Below the pieces are notes generated by a model. That model ran no database searches, was not told the DNA's origin, and saw nothing but the letters and a program-made list of their open reading frames with translations. Source: Streptomyces rhizoryzae (GTDB taxonomy: Bacteria; Actinomycetota; Actinomycetes; Streptomycetales; Streptomycetaceae). Taken from it: 64,000 nucleotides of DNA. The stretch's first letter is position 1. Every line of letters starts with the position of its first letter. Made by a program: the position numbers and the translations under genes. The DNA lies in assembly GCF_023155275.1 (NCBI RefSeq), contig NZ_JALMUV010000029.1, positions 38,742-102,741 on the forward strand, read 5' to 3'. Positions 33,861-45,454 of the stretch are shown piece by piece.

Positions 33861-35114
33861 TCAGCCGGTCAGCGACGCCAGGTACGCCGCCGTCTTCTCC
33901 GGCTCGAAGAAGAAGTTCTCGAAGTCGGCGGGGTTGTCGAAGCCGTTGGCGAAGCGGTCGGCGATCGGCTGGAGCTGGCCGGCCGCGCCGAGGAGGTTCA
34001 GCACGTGCTCCGGCGGCGGGGCCAGCATCGCGTTGGTCCACTTGGTGACGTGCTGGGCGGTCCGCCAGTAGCGGTCGAAGGTGGCCTGCATCCACTCCGC
34101 GTCGAACGGCGCGTCGCCGCGCTCCACGATGGACGCGAGGTAGGCCGCGGCGCACTTGGCGGCCGAGTTGGAGCCCTGGCCGGTGATCGGGTCGTTGGCG
34201 ACGACCACGTCCGCGACGCCCAGGACCAGGCCGCCGGAGGGCAGCGTGCCGATCGGGTTGCGGACGGTGGGGGCGTAGCGGCCGGCCAGCGTGCCGTTGG
34301 CGTCGGTCAGTTCGACCTTGGCACTGCGCGCGTACTCCCACGGCAGGAAGGTCTTCATCAGGTCCAGCGTCAGGTCCAGGTGCTCCTGGGGGTCCCGGAC
34401 GCCCTGGAAGGCGTCCACCGGGCCGCCGGGGATGCCCTCCCAGAAGAGGATGTCGGCGCGGCCGGAGACGGTCAGCGTCGGCATCACGAACAGCTCGCCG
34501 ACCCCGGGGACGATGTTGCAGCGCACCGCGTCGAACTCCGGGTGCTCCGGGCGCGGGCCCATCCCGTGGACGTAGGCGACGGCCAGCGCGCGCTGCGGGG
34601 CGTCGTACGGCGAGCGGGCGGCGTCCCGGCCGAACATCGACACCAGTTCGCCCTTGCCGGCCGAGACCAGCGTCAGGTCGTAGCGCTGCGCGAAGAAGTC
34701 CAGGTCGGAGACTGCCGCACCGTGGATGACCAGCTGGCCGCCGCGCTGCGCGAAGGTCTCCATCCAGCCGGCCATCTTGACCCGCTGGTCGACGGACTGG
34801 GCGTAGCCGTCGAGCCGGCCGACCCAGTCGATGGCGCGCTGGGTGCCGCCGGGCGCCTCGTGGCTGCCGGGGGCCGCCACCGAGACGCCCAGCCCCTCGA
34901 TGTTCGGGGCCTGGTTCTCCCAGAAGTTGAGTGCCAGGTCGCGCTCGTGCTGGAGGGCGGTGTGGAACATGCACTGCGTCGACATGACCCGGCCGGAGCG
35001 GATCTCGTCGGCGGTGCGGTTGGACATCAGGGTGACCTCGTAGCCCTGGGCCTGGAGGCCGAGCGCGAGCTGGAGACCGGACTGGCCGGCTCCGACGATG
35101 AGTATCTTCCGCAT
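33861..35114 (-). CDS. Styrene/indole monooxygenase-like FAD-dependent oxygenase
   Basis: A 417-residue flavoprotein of the StyA family. The N-terminal dinucleotide-binding motif is ILIVGAGQSGLQLALGL (about 4-20), MSNRT follows, and the later flavin motif is LVLGVADVVVANDPITGQG. StyA-type enzymes epoxidise styrene or indole using reduced FAD from a separate reductase, which is not adjacent here. Start ATG 35114. It lies 58 bp downstream of cvnD on the same strand and may be an accessory member of the conservon operon, in the same way that some conservons carry P450 genes. Confidence 0.88.
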   Translation of the reverse strand: MRKILIVGAGQSGLQLALGLQAQGYEVTLMSNRTADEIRSGRVMSTQCMFHTALQHERDLALNFWENQAPNIEGLGVSVAAPGSHEAPGGTQRAIDWVGRLDGYAQSVDQRVKMAGWMETFAQRGGQLVIHGAAVSDLDFFAQRYDLTLVSAGKGELVSMFGRDAARSPYDAPQRALAVAYVHGMGPRPEHPEFDAVRCNIVPGVGELFVMPTLTVSGRADILFWEGIPGGPVDAFQGVRDPQEHLDLTLDLMKTFLPWEYARSAKVELTDANGTLAGRYAPTVRNPIGTLPSGGLVLGVADVVVANDPITGQGSNSAAKCAAAYLASIVERGDAPFDAEWMQATFDRYWRTAQHVTKWTNAMLAPPPEHVLNLLGAAGQLQPIADRFANGFDNPADFENFFFEPEKTAAYLASLTG

Positions 35115-35172
35115 GGCGGGGCTCTTCTCTGTTCCTGCTGTTCGGGGGGTGTGAGGGGTGGCGGGAAAGAGG

Positions 35173-35823
35173 CTATTCGGGCGTGACGGACAGGGCGTGG
35201 CCGACCAGTCCGAGCAGGGCCTGGATGACGGTGGGCCGGCGCCGGGCGTCCATCACCACGATGGGGACCTCCGGCGGCACGGTCAGCGCGTCGCGGACGT
35301 CCTCGACCTCGTAGCGCTCGGTGCCCTCGAAGTGGTTGACCGCGACGACGTAGGGCAGCCCACAGCTCTCGAAGTAGTCCAGCGCCGGGAAGCAGTCCTC
35401 CAGCCGCCGGGTGTCGGCCATCACGATCGCGCCGATCGCGCCGCGCACCAGGTCGTCCCACATGAACCAGAAGCGCTGCTGCCCGGGCGTGCCGAAGAGG
35501 TACAGCACCAGGTCCTGGTCGAGGGTGATCCGGCCGAAGTCCATGGCGACCGTGGTCGTGGTCTTGTCCGGCGTCGCGGACAGGTCGTCGGTCGCCTCGC
35601 TGGCCTCGGTCATCACCGCCTCGGTCTGGAGCGGGGTGATCTCCGAGACCGATCCGACGAAGGTGGTCTTGCCGACGCCGAAGCCGCCCGCCACCACGAT
35701 CTTGGTGGCGATCGGCGCCTGCGACCGGTCCGTCTGCCAGCTCTGCAGCCCCGCGTCGTCGGTCGCGGGACCGGCGGCGGGACCGGCCCCGCCCGCTATC
35801 GTGTCAGAGCCTGTGAAGTCCAC
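35173..35823 (-). CDS. cvnD: Conservon GTPase-like protein CvnD
   Basis: A 216-residue small GTP-binding protein. G1 is VAGGFGVGKTTFVG (near residue 45), G3 is FGTPGQQRFW and the base-recognition region is VAVNHFEG, which differs from canonical NKxD as is usual in CvnD. A ~35-residue Gly/Ala-rich N-terminus precedes the G domain. The ATG overlaps the end of cvnC by 20 bp. In known conservons CvnD binds the CvnA-CvnB-CvnC complex at the membrane and acts in a G-protein-like switch. Confidence 0.94.
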   Translation of the reverse strand: MDFTGSDTIAGGAGPAAGPATDDAGLQSWQTDRSQAPIATKIVVAGGFGVGKTTFVGSVSEITPLQTEAVMTEASEATDDLSATPDKTTTTVAMDFGRITLDQDLVLYLFGTPGQQRFWFMWDDLVRGAIGAIVMADTRRLEDCFPALDYFESCGLPYVVAVNHFEGTERYEVEDVRDALTVPPEVPIVVMDARRRPTVIQALLGLVGHALSVTPE

Positions 35824-36205
35824 TCAGCACCCTTTCGAGCAGCGCCCGGTCCGGCCGGCCGGTGCCGTGCCCGGTGCCGTAGACGCGAATCTTTCCCTGG
35901 TCGGCGAGGTCGCTGAGCAGGACGCGGACCACACCCAGCGGCATCTTCAGCAGCGCGGAGATCTCCGCGACCGAGCGCATCCGGCGGCACAGCTCGACGA
36001 TCGCGCGCATCTCCGGCATCACGCGGTCCCCCCAGTTGCCCGCGGTGAGCTCGCGGCGCTCCTCCGGGGCGTCCAGCGCGGCCACGAACGTCTCGACGAG
36101 CAGCACGTGGCCGAATCGCGTCCGGCCGCCGGTGAGCGAATACGGCCGGACCCGCGCGGGTTTGCGATCCCCGCCGCGCACGGGGAGTTTGGGGGTACTA
36201 CTCAC
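35804..36205 (-). CDS. cvnC: Conservon DUF742 protein CvnC
   Basis: A 133-residue DUF742 protein. Typical features are VRPYSLTGGRTR near the N-terminus and a winged-helix-like region IVELCRRMRSVAEISALLKMPLGVVRVLLSD given here by its ends (about residues 70-100). The GTG start overlaps the cvnB stop (GTGA). It works with CvnA, CvnB and CvnD. Confidence 0.95.
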   Translation of the reverse strand: MSSTPKLPVRGGDRKPARVRPYSLTGGRTRFGHVLLVETFVAALDAPEERRELTAGNWGDRVMPEMRAIVELCRRMRSVAEISALLKMPLGVVRVLLSDLADQGKIRVYGTGHGTGRPDRALLERVLSGLHRL

Positions 36206-36696
36206 TGGGGGCTCTCCATCGACTTGCGGAGTTCGGTGCGGAGTTCGGGAGTCAGGACGTGGCCGGCCCGGCCGACGAAGAGCGCCATGTGGTAGGCGAT
36301 GACGCTCATGTCGCAGTCCGGGGTGGCGTGCACGCCGAGCAGCGAGCCGTCGCTGATCGACATCACGAACAGGCTGCCCTCGTCCATCGCGACCATCGTC
36401 TGCTTGACGGCACCCCCGTCCATCAGCTTCGCCGCGCCGTTGGTGAGGCTGCCGAGACCGGAGACGATGGTGGCGAGGTCGGCGCTGGAGCCGCCCGGCC
36501 CGTCGTGCTCATCGGGCCGGCCCGCGGCCTCCATCCGTCCGGGGTCGGAGGAGAGCAGCATCAGGCCGTCGGAGGAGACCACCGCGACCGAGTGGATGCC
36601 GGGCACCTCGTCGACCAGATTGCTCAGCAGCCAGTGCAGGTTGCGTGCCTGGGTGCTCAGTCCCTGTCCATGGGCAGTGGGCGCTTGCGCCTTCAA
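36202..36696 (-). CDS. cvnB: Conservon roadblock/LC7 protein CvnB
   Basis: A 164-residue protein with a roadblock/LC7 domain (about 20-115: LHWLLSNLVDEVPGIHSVAVV, LATIVSGLGSL), a fold associated with regulation of small GTPases. The start is TTG 36696, with AGGAGG seven bases upstream; the TTGA overlap links it to the cvnA stop. A very long frame that contains this gene is an artefact of absent stops in GC-rich DNA. Confidence 0.94.
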   Translation of the reverse strand: MKAQAPTAHGQGLSTQARNLHWLLSNLVDEVPGIHSVAVVSSDGLMLLSSDPGRMEAAGRPDEHDGPGGSSADLATIVSGLGSLTNGAAKLMDGGAVKQTMVAMDEGSLFVMSISDGSLLGVHATPDCDMSVIAYHMALFVGRAGHVLTPELRTELRKSMESPQ

Positions 36697-39600
36697 TCGC
36701 GTGCCTCCTCGCCGGTATGGCTGTGTCCCGGGGCCCCCGCTCCGTCGGTGTCCGTCTGTGGGATGGTCTGCTCCGCGGTACGTTCCGCGATCTCTGCGGC
36801 GACGTCCCGCCGGCCGGCGGTCGCGCCCTGCTGGAAGCCGCCGAGCCGGCGCCGCAGCGCCTCGGCGTTGGCCGAGCCGGTCTTGCGGGGCGCGGTGGGC
36901 GCCTTCTGCTGGGCCACCACCTTCGGCGTGCGCTTGGGCAGCCCGGTGCCGGTGCGGCGGCGCAGCGCGGGCCCGCCGGCGGTCTCCGCCCCGGGGGCGT
37001 CCCCCTGCGCGTCCCCGGCCCGCGGTGCCGGGACGGCCGCCGGTGCGGCGGGCTCCCCGGCGGGCGCCGGGCGGGTGTGCTCGTCCGGCCCGATGGCGTA
37101 CGGGTCGGCGGCGGGTGCCGGGGCGGCGTGCCGGCCCGCCGCGGGCGCCGGGGCGTCCCCGGCGGGGGCGGCGTCCCCGGGGCGGGTGTGCTCGCCCGAG
37201 GCGCCGGCGCCGGCGGCGTACGGGCCCGGCGACTGCGGGCCGTACGGGCTCGGGGAGGCGTCGGGCGCGGCGGACGGCGCGGTCCGGTCCCGGTCCGCCG
37301 CGGCCGGGCCGTCCGGCCGGGCCGGGGCCCGGGCCGGCTCCGGGGCCGGGGCGCCGAGGCCCGCCGCGTCGATGGCGCGTTCGGCGGCGGCCACGAACGG
37401 GTCGCCGGTGAAGGCGGCGGTGCCGGCCGGCTCCGGCCGGGCGGGCTCCGGGGCGGCCGGGGCGGACGCTTCCGGTGCGGCGGGGACCGCGGGTGCCGCC
37501 GGGGCCGCCGGTGCGGCGGCGGGGCCGGGGTCGAGCCGCGGCATCCGGGTCTGGAGGGTGTTGGAGTTGGCCTCCGCGGCCGAGCCGGGCAGGACCTGGC
37601 CGGCCCCCGCGCCCCTGGCCGGGGCCGGGCCGCTCGCCGCCGCCGGCGCCGGGCGGTTCGGCAGGATCGAGCCGGGCAGCACCACGACGGCGGTGACGCC
37701 GCCCTGCTTGCGGTCCCGCAGCTGGACCCGTACGCCGTGCCGGGCGGCCAGCCGCACCACCACGTACAGGCCCAGGCCCAGGGCCTCGTCGACGGTCTCG
37801 GAGGTGGCGGCCACCTCGGCGTCCGAGAGCCGCTCGTTGACCTCCGCGAGCCGGTCCGCGGTCATCCCGATGCCCTCGTCCTCGACCGAGAGCATCAGCT
37901 CGCCGCTCTCCAGCAGCCAGCCGGAGAGCTCCACGTGGGCGTCCGGCGGGGAGAACGCGGTGGCGTTCTCCAGGAGTTCGGCGACCAGGTGGCTGAGGTC
38001 GTCCGCGGCGAACCCGGCGACCTGGGCGTGCGGCGGCAGCGAGACGATCCGCACCCGCTCGTAGCGCTCGATCTCGCTGACCGCGGCGCGCAGCATGTCC
38101 AGCAGCGGCACCGGCCCGGAATGGGTGCTGCCGTGCTGTTCGGCGCCGGCCAGGACCAGGAGGTTCTCGCTGTTGCGGCGCATCCGCGCGGCGTAGTGGT
38201 CGAGCTTGAAGAGGGTGTCCAGCCGCTCCGGGTCCTGCTCGGACTCCTCCAGCGACTCGATGACCGCGAGCTGGCGCTCCACCAGGCCCAGGGTGCGCAG
38301 CGAGAGGTTGACGAACCGGCCGTGCACGCCGGTGCGCAGCACCGCCAGCCGCTCGTGCAGCGCGGCGACCTCCGCGGTGAGCGCCTCCGCCTGCTCCTGG
38401 AGGGCCTCCCGCTCGGCGACCAGCCGCTGCCGGCCGCCGGCCAGCCGCTTGCGCTCGCCCTCCATCTCGGCGGAGCGCCGGGCCGCGTCGGCGACCTGGG
38501 CGTGCAGGGCGTTGACCGACCGGATGGCGGCGGCGTACTCGTCGTTGCGGCCCTTGTAGTGGATCGGCTCCTCGTGGCCGGGGTCGGCCGCCAGCCGCTT
38601 GGCGCCCAGCCGCAGCGCGGCCAGCGGCTGGGTCATGGTGCGGGCGGCCCAGACGGCGGTCCCGACGGCCAGCAGGAGGCACAGGCCCTCCAGGCCGATG
38701 GTGATCTCCAGGTCCGTCACGTCGTCGTCGCGCAGCCGGGCCAGCCGGTGGAACTCGGCGGTGGCGATGGCGGACTCGACACCGCGCATCAGGCCGATCC
38801 GGGCGGTCAGGGCGGCCTGCACCCGGCTGCGGCTGAGCGCGATGTCGGCGGCGTCGAGGTAGGGCCGGTCGGTCAGCCGGGTCAGGTAGCGCTCGGCGGT
38901 GTCGACGTCGGTGCCGTTGACGGTGCGCTGGTAGCGGTCCCGGGCGCCCTGGCTGGCCTGCTGGTTGAAGTCGCCCAGCGCGGCCTGCTCGCGGACGTTG
39001 GCGACCTGGGCGGCGGCGGTCAGCCGGGGCTGGGTGCCGCCCGCCTTGAGGCCGGCCATCAGCAGCGCGCGGGCGCCGGCGGCCTGGTCGGCGGCGCGGC
39101 CCAGGGAGGGCAGCGCGCGGGTGTCGGCGGCGCCGCCGTCGGCCCGGGCGGGCAGACCGCGGGCGATGTCGTCGCTGATCGCGCCGAGCGCCTGGACGGC
39201 CTCGCTGTAGGCGTCGTAGACCTGCTCGGCGGTGGCGGGCCCGGACAGCGCCTTCTGGCGGGTCTCCGGCAGCTGCTTGAGGAGCTTGTCGGCCGCGGCG
39301 AACGCGCCGCTGTCCGCGGTCACGCCCTGGGCCCGGTCGCGCAGCTCCCCGATCTGCCGGTCCACCTGGGCGCGCTGGTCCTCGGTGGGGGCCGCGGAGA
39401 GGTTGCGGCCGGTGCGCCCGGCGGCGACGTACGCGGTCATCGCGTCGCGCTCGTCGGCGAGGGCGTGCGCGAGGGTGATGGCCTGGGCGTTCACCCCGGC
39501 GAGGTCGACCAGGTGCTGGCTGGCGTGGGTGTTGTCGGTGGCGGTCGCCAGGGCGGGGGCGCCGGCCCCCAGGACGGCGACGGCGACCACGGCGACGGCT

Positions 39601-39770
39601 CCCATGAGCCGGTTGCGGACCCGCGCGGGACGCCGTCCCGCGCCGTCCGCGCCGCCCGCCGCGCCCGGTCCCGTCCCGGATCCCGTGGCCGGTCCGGAGA
39701 CCGATCCGGCCGGCGAACCCGGCTTCCCCGCGCCGCCCCGAAGCCGCTTCTTCCGCACCGCTGCTCGCAT
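36693..39770 (-). CDS. cvnA: Conservon sensor histidine-kinase-like protein CvnA
   Basis: A 1025-residue membrane sensor. The first TM segment (about 52-75) is followed by an extracytoplasmic nitrate/nitrite-sensing (NIT)-like domain (about 80-320) and a second TM segment (about 335-355). A HAMP region and coiled coil (about 355-470) lead to an H-box-like segment LFKLDHYAARMRRNSENLLVL (given by ends) and the ATPase N-box HLVAELLENATAFS, then DEGIGM. The last ~350 residues are Pro/Ala-rich and low-complexity. The start is ATG 39770. It heads the cvnA-B-C-D operon; all four genes overlap. Confidence 0.93.
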   Translation of the reverse strand: MRAAVRKKRLRGGAGKPGSPAGSVSGPATGSGTGPGAAGGADGAGRRPARVRNRLMGAVAVVAVAVLGAGAPALATATDNTHASQHLVDLAGVNAQAITLAHALADERDAMTAYVAAGRTGRNLSAAPTEDQRAQVDRQIGELRDRAQGVTADSGAFAAADKLLKQLPETRQKALSGPATAEQVYDAYSEAVQALGAISDDIARGLPARADGGAADTRALPSLGRAADQAAGARALLMAGLKAGGTQPRLTAAAQVANVREQAALGDFNQQASQGARDRYQRTVNGTDVDTAERYLTRLTDRPYLDAADIALSRSRVQAALTARIGLMRGVESAIATAEFHRLARLRDDDVTDLEITIGLEGLCLLLAVGTAVWAARTMTQPLAALRLGAKRLAADPGHEEPIHYKGRNDEYAAAIRSVNALHAQVADAARRSAEMEGERKRLAGGRQRLVAEREALQEQAEALTAEVAALHERLAVLRTGVHGRFVNLSLRTLGLVERQLAVIESLEESEQDPERLDTLFKLDHYAARMRRNSENLLVLAGAEQHGSTHSGPVPLLDMLRAAVSEIERYERVRIVSLPPHAQVAGFAADDLSHLVAELLENATAFSPPDAHVELSGWLLESGELMLSVEDEGIGMTADRLAEVNERLSDAEVAATSETVDEALGLGLYVVVRLAARHGVRVQLRDRKQGGVTAVVVLPGSILPNRPAPAAASGPAPARGAGAGQVLPGSAAEANSNTLQTRMPRLDPGPAAAPAAPAAPAVPAAPEASAPAAPEPARPEPAGTAAFTGDPFVAAAERAIDAAGLGAPAPEPARAPARPDGPAAADRDRTAPSAAPDASPSPYGPQSPGPYAAGAGASGEHTRPGDAAPAGDAPAPAAGRHAAPAPAADPYAIGPDEHTRPAPAGEPAAPAAVPAPRAGDAQGDAPGAETAGGPALRRRTGTGLPKRTPKVVAQQKAPTAPRKTGSANAEALRRRLGGFQQGATAGRRDVAAEIAERTAEQTIPQTDTDGAGAPGHSHTGEEARD

Positions 39771-40245
39771 TCCTGTCTCGCCTGCCCACGCCGTACCGGC
39801 GTCGCGGACCCGGCTCGCTCACCGCTCGCGGGACGGATCTGCGCGAAAACCGCGGCAGCGCACAATTCCGCGAGGGGGAACAGTCCGGCTCTGCGCGTCG
39901 CGACGGACGTTCTGGCCACCCCGGTTGATCCGGGAGACGACCATTCCACCGGCGCCGCGCAGTGGCTCGGCAACACAGGGCCGGCCACCTGAACGAGTGA
40001 ACAACAATCGGAGTTTGACCATCAACTTCCGTGCCGCGCCACCGCCGTCCGCAACCCCGCGCAACCCCCGGACGGGTTTGGAGATGCGTGCCGGTCCTGG
40101 AAGGATGCCCCGCCCCCGCACCGCCGCTCCGGCAAACCGGACTATTTGCCTCCGCTCCGCCGGACCGCCCCTTCCGGCCGCCCGAACCGGCCCGCCGCCG
40201 CCCCGTCACCAGCCCGTTCCGGCCGCCTCCGGCAGACTTCCCGGC
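39771..40245. other. Divergent intergenic region upstream of cvnA
   Basis: This 475-bp stretch has no supported gene. It must carry the cvnA promoter and that of the PP2C-like gene. TTGACC at 40015-40020 is a possible -35 on the plus strand but has no good -10 at 16-18 bp. CAGACT lies seven bases before the ATG at 40246. I see no strong palindrome. Confidence 0.4.
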
Positions 40246-41091
40246 ATGCGCATCGCACTCGCCACCGAGCCGGGCGACCCCCAACGCCCCAACGAGGACT
40301 ACGCGTCGGCCGCCCTCCCGGCCTCCGGGGAGGGCGGCGCCCTGGTGCTGCTGGACGGGGTCACCCCGCCCGAGGGGGACGTCGGCTGCGTCCATTCCGT
40401 CCCCTGGTTCACCGCGCGGCTCGGGGGCGCAATGCTCGAACTGTCGGTTTCACACCGGGACATGACGCTGACCGAGGCGCTCGCGGCGGCCGTGCGCACG
40501 ACGGCCGACGCCCACCGCGACACCTGTGACCTTTCTCACCCCCGTACGCCGCAGGCAACGGTGGTCGCCGCGCGCTGGTCCGGGCAGGCCGTGGAGCACC
40601 TGGTGCTGTCCGATTCCGTCCTGCTCCTGGAGAAGACGGACGGGTCGGTGCATCCCGTACGGGACAGCCGGCTCGACGACCTCCCGGCCCCGGTCCGGGC
40701 CCGGCGCGCGGCGGTCCGGGCGCTGCCCCGCGGCTCCGCCGAACGCGCGGCGGCGGCCCGGGAGTACGTGCGGGCGGTGGAGGCGCTGCGGAATGCCGAG
40801 GGCGGGTTCTTCACCGCCGCGGCCGATCCGTCGGTGGCCGGCCGCGCGCTGACCGGCACCACCCCGTCCGCCGCGCTGCGCGCGCTGACCGCGCTGAGCG
40901 ACGGCGCGGGACGCTGGGTGGAGGTCTTCGGCGCGGGCTCGTGGGCGGACTGCGCGGCGCTGGTCGCGGCCGCCGGGCCGCAGGCGCTGATCGACCGGGT
41001 CCGGGCGCTGGAGGCGGACGACCCGCAGTGCGCGGCCTTCCCGCGCGGCAAGGCCCGGGACGACGCGGCGGTGGCCCACGTGGCGCTGTGA
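40246..41091 (+). CDS. PP2C-like phosphatase-fold protein
   Basis: A 281-residue protein with PP2C-like landmarks: PQRPNEDYASAA near the N-terminus, LVLLDGVTPPEGDVGC in place of the usual DGMGGH, LSDSVLLL, and KARDDAAVAHVAL at the C-terminus for the DDxT-like metal site. Several metal-binding acids appear to be kept, but the central motif is unusual, so activity is uncertain. There is no transmembrane segment. It is divergent from cvnA; a link to the conservon is only positional. Confidence 0.7.
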   Translation: MRIALATEPGDPQRPNEDYASAALPASGEGGALVLLDGVTPPEGDVGCVHSVPWFTARLGGAMLELSVSHRDMTLTEALAAAVRTTADAHRDTCDLSHPRTPQATVVAARWSGQAVEHLVLSDSVLLLEKTDGSVHPVRDSRLDDLPAPVRARRAAVRALPRGSAERAAAAREYVRAVEALRNAEGGFFTAAADPSVAGRALTGTTPSAALRALTALSDGAGRWVEVFGAGSWADCAALVAAAGPQALIDRVRALEADDPQCAAFPRGKARDDAAVAHVAL

Positions 41092-41119
41092 CCGGGCGCG
41101 CCGCCGCCGGTGCGCCGGC

Positions 41120-41611
41120 TTACGCCTCCTCGCTCTCCTGTTCGGCATTCAGCCGGTGCAGCAGGCGGGCGAGTTCGGCGACCTCGGCACGGTCCCAGGA
41201 GGCCAGCCGGCGGGCGTAGCGGGCGCGGCGGGCGGTGCGGACGCGGTTGAAGCGGTGCCGGCCCTCGTCGGTGACGCGGACCAGCACCGCGCGGCCGTCG
41301 GCCGGGTCGGGGGCGCGGGCGACCAGGCCGAGCTGTTCCAGGGCGTGCAGCTGGCGGCTTATGGTCGCCTTGCCGACGCCGAAGAAGGCGGCGAGGTCGG
41401 TGGCGCGCTGGGAGCCGGCGTCGGCGAGCCGCACCAGCAGCCCGTAGGCGGCCGGTTCGAGGTCGGGGTGGACCTCGCGGGCGAGTTCTCCGGAGGAGGC
41501 CCGGGCGCGGCGCAGGAATACCGCCAATTCGCGCTCCAGGGAAAGGAAAGCGGGGTCCACGCCCATCGGCTCGCCGTCCCCCGTGGTACCGCCGGTTCCG
41601 GTCTCGTGCAC
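41120..41611 (-). CDS. MarR family transcriptional regulator (second)
   Basis: A 163-residue winged-helix regulator. The core is LEPAAYGLLVRL, then RATDLAAFFGVGKATISRQLHALEQ (recognition helix, given as positions ~75-98) and wing PDPADGRAVLVRVTDEG. I chose GTG 41611, with AAGGGG seven bases upstream; the frame extends to 41752 with no better signal. It is divergent from the GH25 lysozyme gene, so it may regulate cell-wall turnover, but no clear operator palindrome was seen in the 293-bp gap (41612-41904). Confidence 0.9.
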   Translation of the reverse strand: MHETGTGGTTGDGEPMGVDPAFLSLERELAVFLRRARASSGELAREVHPDLEPAAYGLLVRLADAGSQRATDLAAFFGVGKATISRQLHALEQLGLVARAPDPADGRAVLVRVTDEGRHRFNRVRTARRARYARRLASWDRAEVAELARLLHRLNAEQESEEA

Positions 41612-41904
41612 GTCAGCGCCCCTTCCCGCGTCGTCCCGCATGTCCCGCAATTCCCCCGTGTTCCCCGCGCGCCGCGTTTCCGTCGGCTGAAAATTTCCGT
41701 TCCGGGCGTACGGAGAGCGCAGTTGGGACAGTATTTCGCAGGAGTAGACCAACGGCAGCCCGCGGCCCCCCTTGGCACGGGGGTCTACGCGCGTATCGTC
41801 GTTTCTGGCATGACCACACCAAGAGGCATGCCGGTTCCCCCCTCACCGTTCCTTCCGCTCCACGCCATCGCACCGAGAACGACCGAGATCTACGGAGGCA
41901 CGCC

Positions 41905-42765
41905 ATGCCCGTGCTCAGATCCGGCTCCCCCCACCGTTCCGCGCGCTCCCGCGCGACCGTGGCCGGGATCCTCCTCGCGACCGTCTCCCTCCTCGCCGGC
42001 CTGCCCGGCACCGCCGGCGCCGCGGCCCCCTCCCGCGCGCCCGAGCCCCGCCACCCGGACCAGGACTGGGCCGGCTCCCAGATCGCCCGGCACGAGGGCG
42101 CGACCACCGGCCTCCTGCCGGCGCTGCCCTCGCTGACCGCGTCCGTCGAGGGCGTCGACGTCAGCAGCCACAACGGCAACGTCGCCTGGTCCACGCTGTG
42201 GAGCAGCGGCGTCAAGTACGCCTACGTCAAGGCGACCGAGTCCACCAGCTACACCAACCCGTACTTCGCACAGCAGTACAACGGCTCCTACAACAGCGGG
42301 ATGATCCGCGGCGCCTACCACTTCGCCACCCCCGACACCTCCAGCGGTGCCGCCCAGGCGAACTACTTCGTGGACCACGGCGGGGGCTGGTCCAAGGACG
42401 GCAAGACCCTGCCGGGCGCGCTGGACATGGAGTACAACCCGTACGGCGCGACCTGCTACGGGCTGAGCGCGACCGGGATGGTGAACTGGATGAAGGACTT
42501 CTTCGCCACCTACCGGTCCCGCACCGGCCGGGACGCGGTGGTCTACACCTCCACCAGCTGGTGGCAGCAGTGCACCGGCAACTCCACCGCGTTCGGCAGC
42601 GTCAACCCGCTGTGGGTCCCGCGCTACGGCTCCTCGGTCGGTGAACTCCCGGCCGGCTGGGGCTTCCACACCATCTGGCAGTACACCTCCTCCGGTCCGA
42701 CGGTCGGCGACCACGACCGCTTCAACGGCGCGTACGACCGCCTTCAGGCGCTGGCCAACGGCTGA
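41905..42765 (+). CDS. Secreted GH25 lysozyme (N,O-diacetylmuramidase type)
   Basis: A 286-residue secreted enzyme. The signal peptide spans about 1-39 (Arg-rich n-region, hydrophobic core, cleavage near GAAA). After a linker, the GH25 domain begins GVDVSSHNGNVAW and carries catalytic acids in ALDMEYNP (D and E). It ends near TIWQYTSSG and VGDHDRFNG. It cleaves the MurNAc-GlcNAc bond in peptidoglycan. The ATG has GGAGG seven bases upstream. A hairpin follows. Confidence 0.95.
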   Translation: MPVLRSGSPHRSARSRATVAGILLATVSLLAGLPGTAGAAAPSRAPEPRHPDQDWAGSQIARHEGATTGLLPALPSLTASVEGVDVSSHNGNVAWSTLWSSGVKYAYVKATESTSYTNPYFAQQYNGSYNSGMIRGAYHFATPDTSSGAAQANYFVDHGGGWSKDGKTLPGALDMEYNPYGATCYGLSATGMVNWMKDFFATYRSRTGRDAVVYTSTSWWQQCTGNSTAFGSVNPLWVPRYGSSVGELPAGWGFHTIWQYTSSGPTVGDHDRFNGAYDRLQALANG

Positions 42766-42777
42766 CGCGCACGGCGG

Positions 42778-42813
42778 CCGGCCCGCCCCGCCGGGGGGAG
42801 CGGGACGGGCCGG
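42778..42813 (+). terminator. Hairpin between convergent GH25 and lon genes
   Basis: CCGGCCCG (42778-42785) pairs with CGGGCCGG (42806-42813), loop ~20 nt of GC-rich DNA. It is in the 70-bp convergent gap and could serve both genes. Confidence 0.6.
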
Positions 42814-42835
42814 ACCGCCGGGCGGGCCGGGCCCC

Positions 42836-45262
<2,427 letters not shown>

Positions 45263-45283
45263 GATCTCCCCTTCGGCAAGCAA

Positions 45284-45304
45284 GTTGAGCTGTACCCACT
45301 CAAT
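45284..45304. promoter_or_regulatory. HAIR-like HspR operator upstream of lon
   Basis: GTTGAGC-N7-ACTCAAT matches the HspR-associated inverted repeat CTTGAGT-N7-ACTCAAG at 11 of 14 positions with the exact 7-bp spacer. HspR is known to repress lon together with dnaK and clpB in Streptomyces. The position 22-42 bp before the start codon fits repression. The rest of 45305-45454 holds nothing else I can call. Confidence 0.75.
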
Positions 45305-45454
45305 GCTGGGGAGGCCGCCGTTGTTCCCCGACCGCTGTTCGCTGTGAGCGATCAGGCGGCGGCAACTCGGTTGTGGGGTACGGCCCGTGAGCCCGGTGGG
45401 GCCCACGGGCCCGTGAGGCCCCGGGGAGAGAGGGAGGAGCGGCGGCGCGGGCGG

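Noticed and set aside
36202..40395. A single 1397-codon frame through cvnB and antisense/out-of-frame to cvnA
   Set aside because: Only its last ~165 codons correspond to a real protein (CvnB), which has its own TTG start and ribosome-binding site. The rest is out of frame with cvnA.
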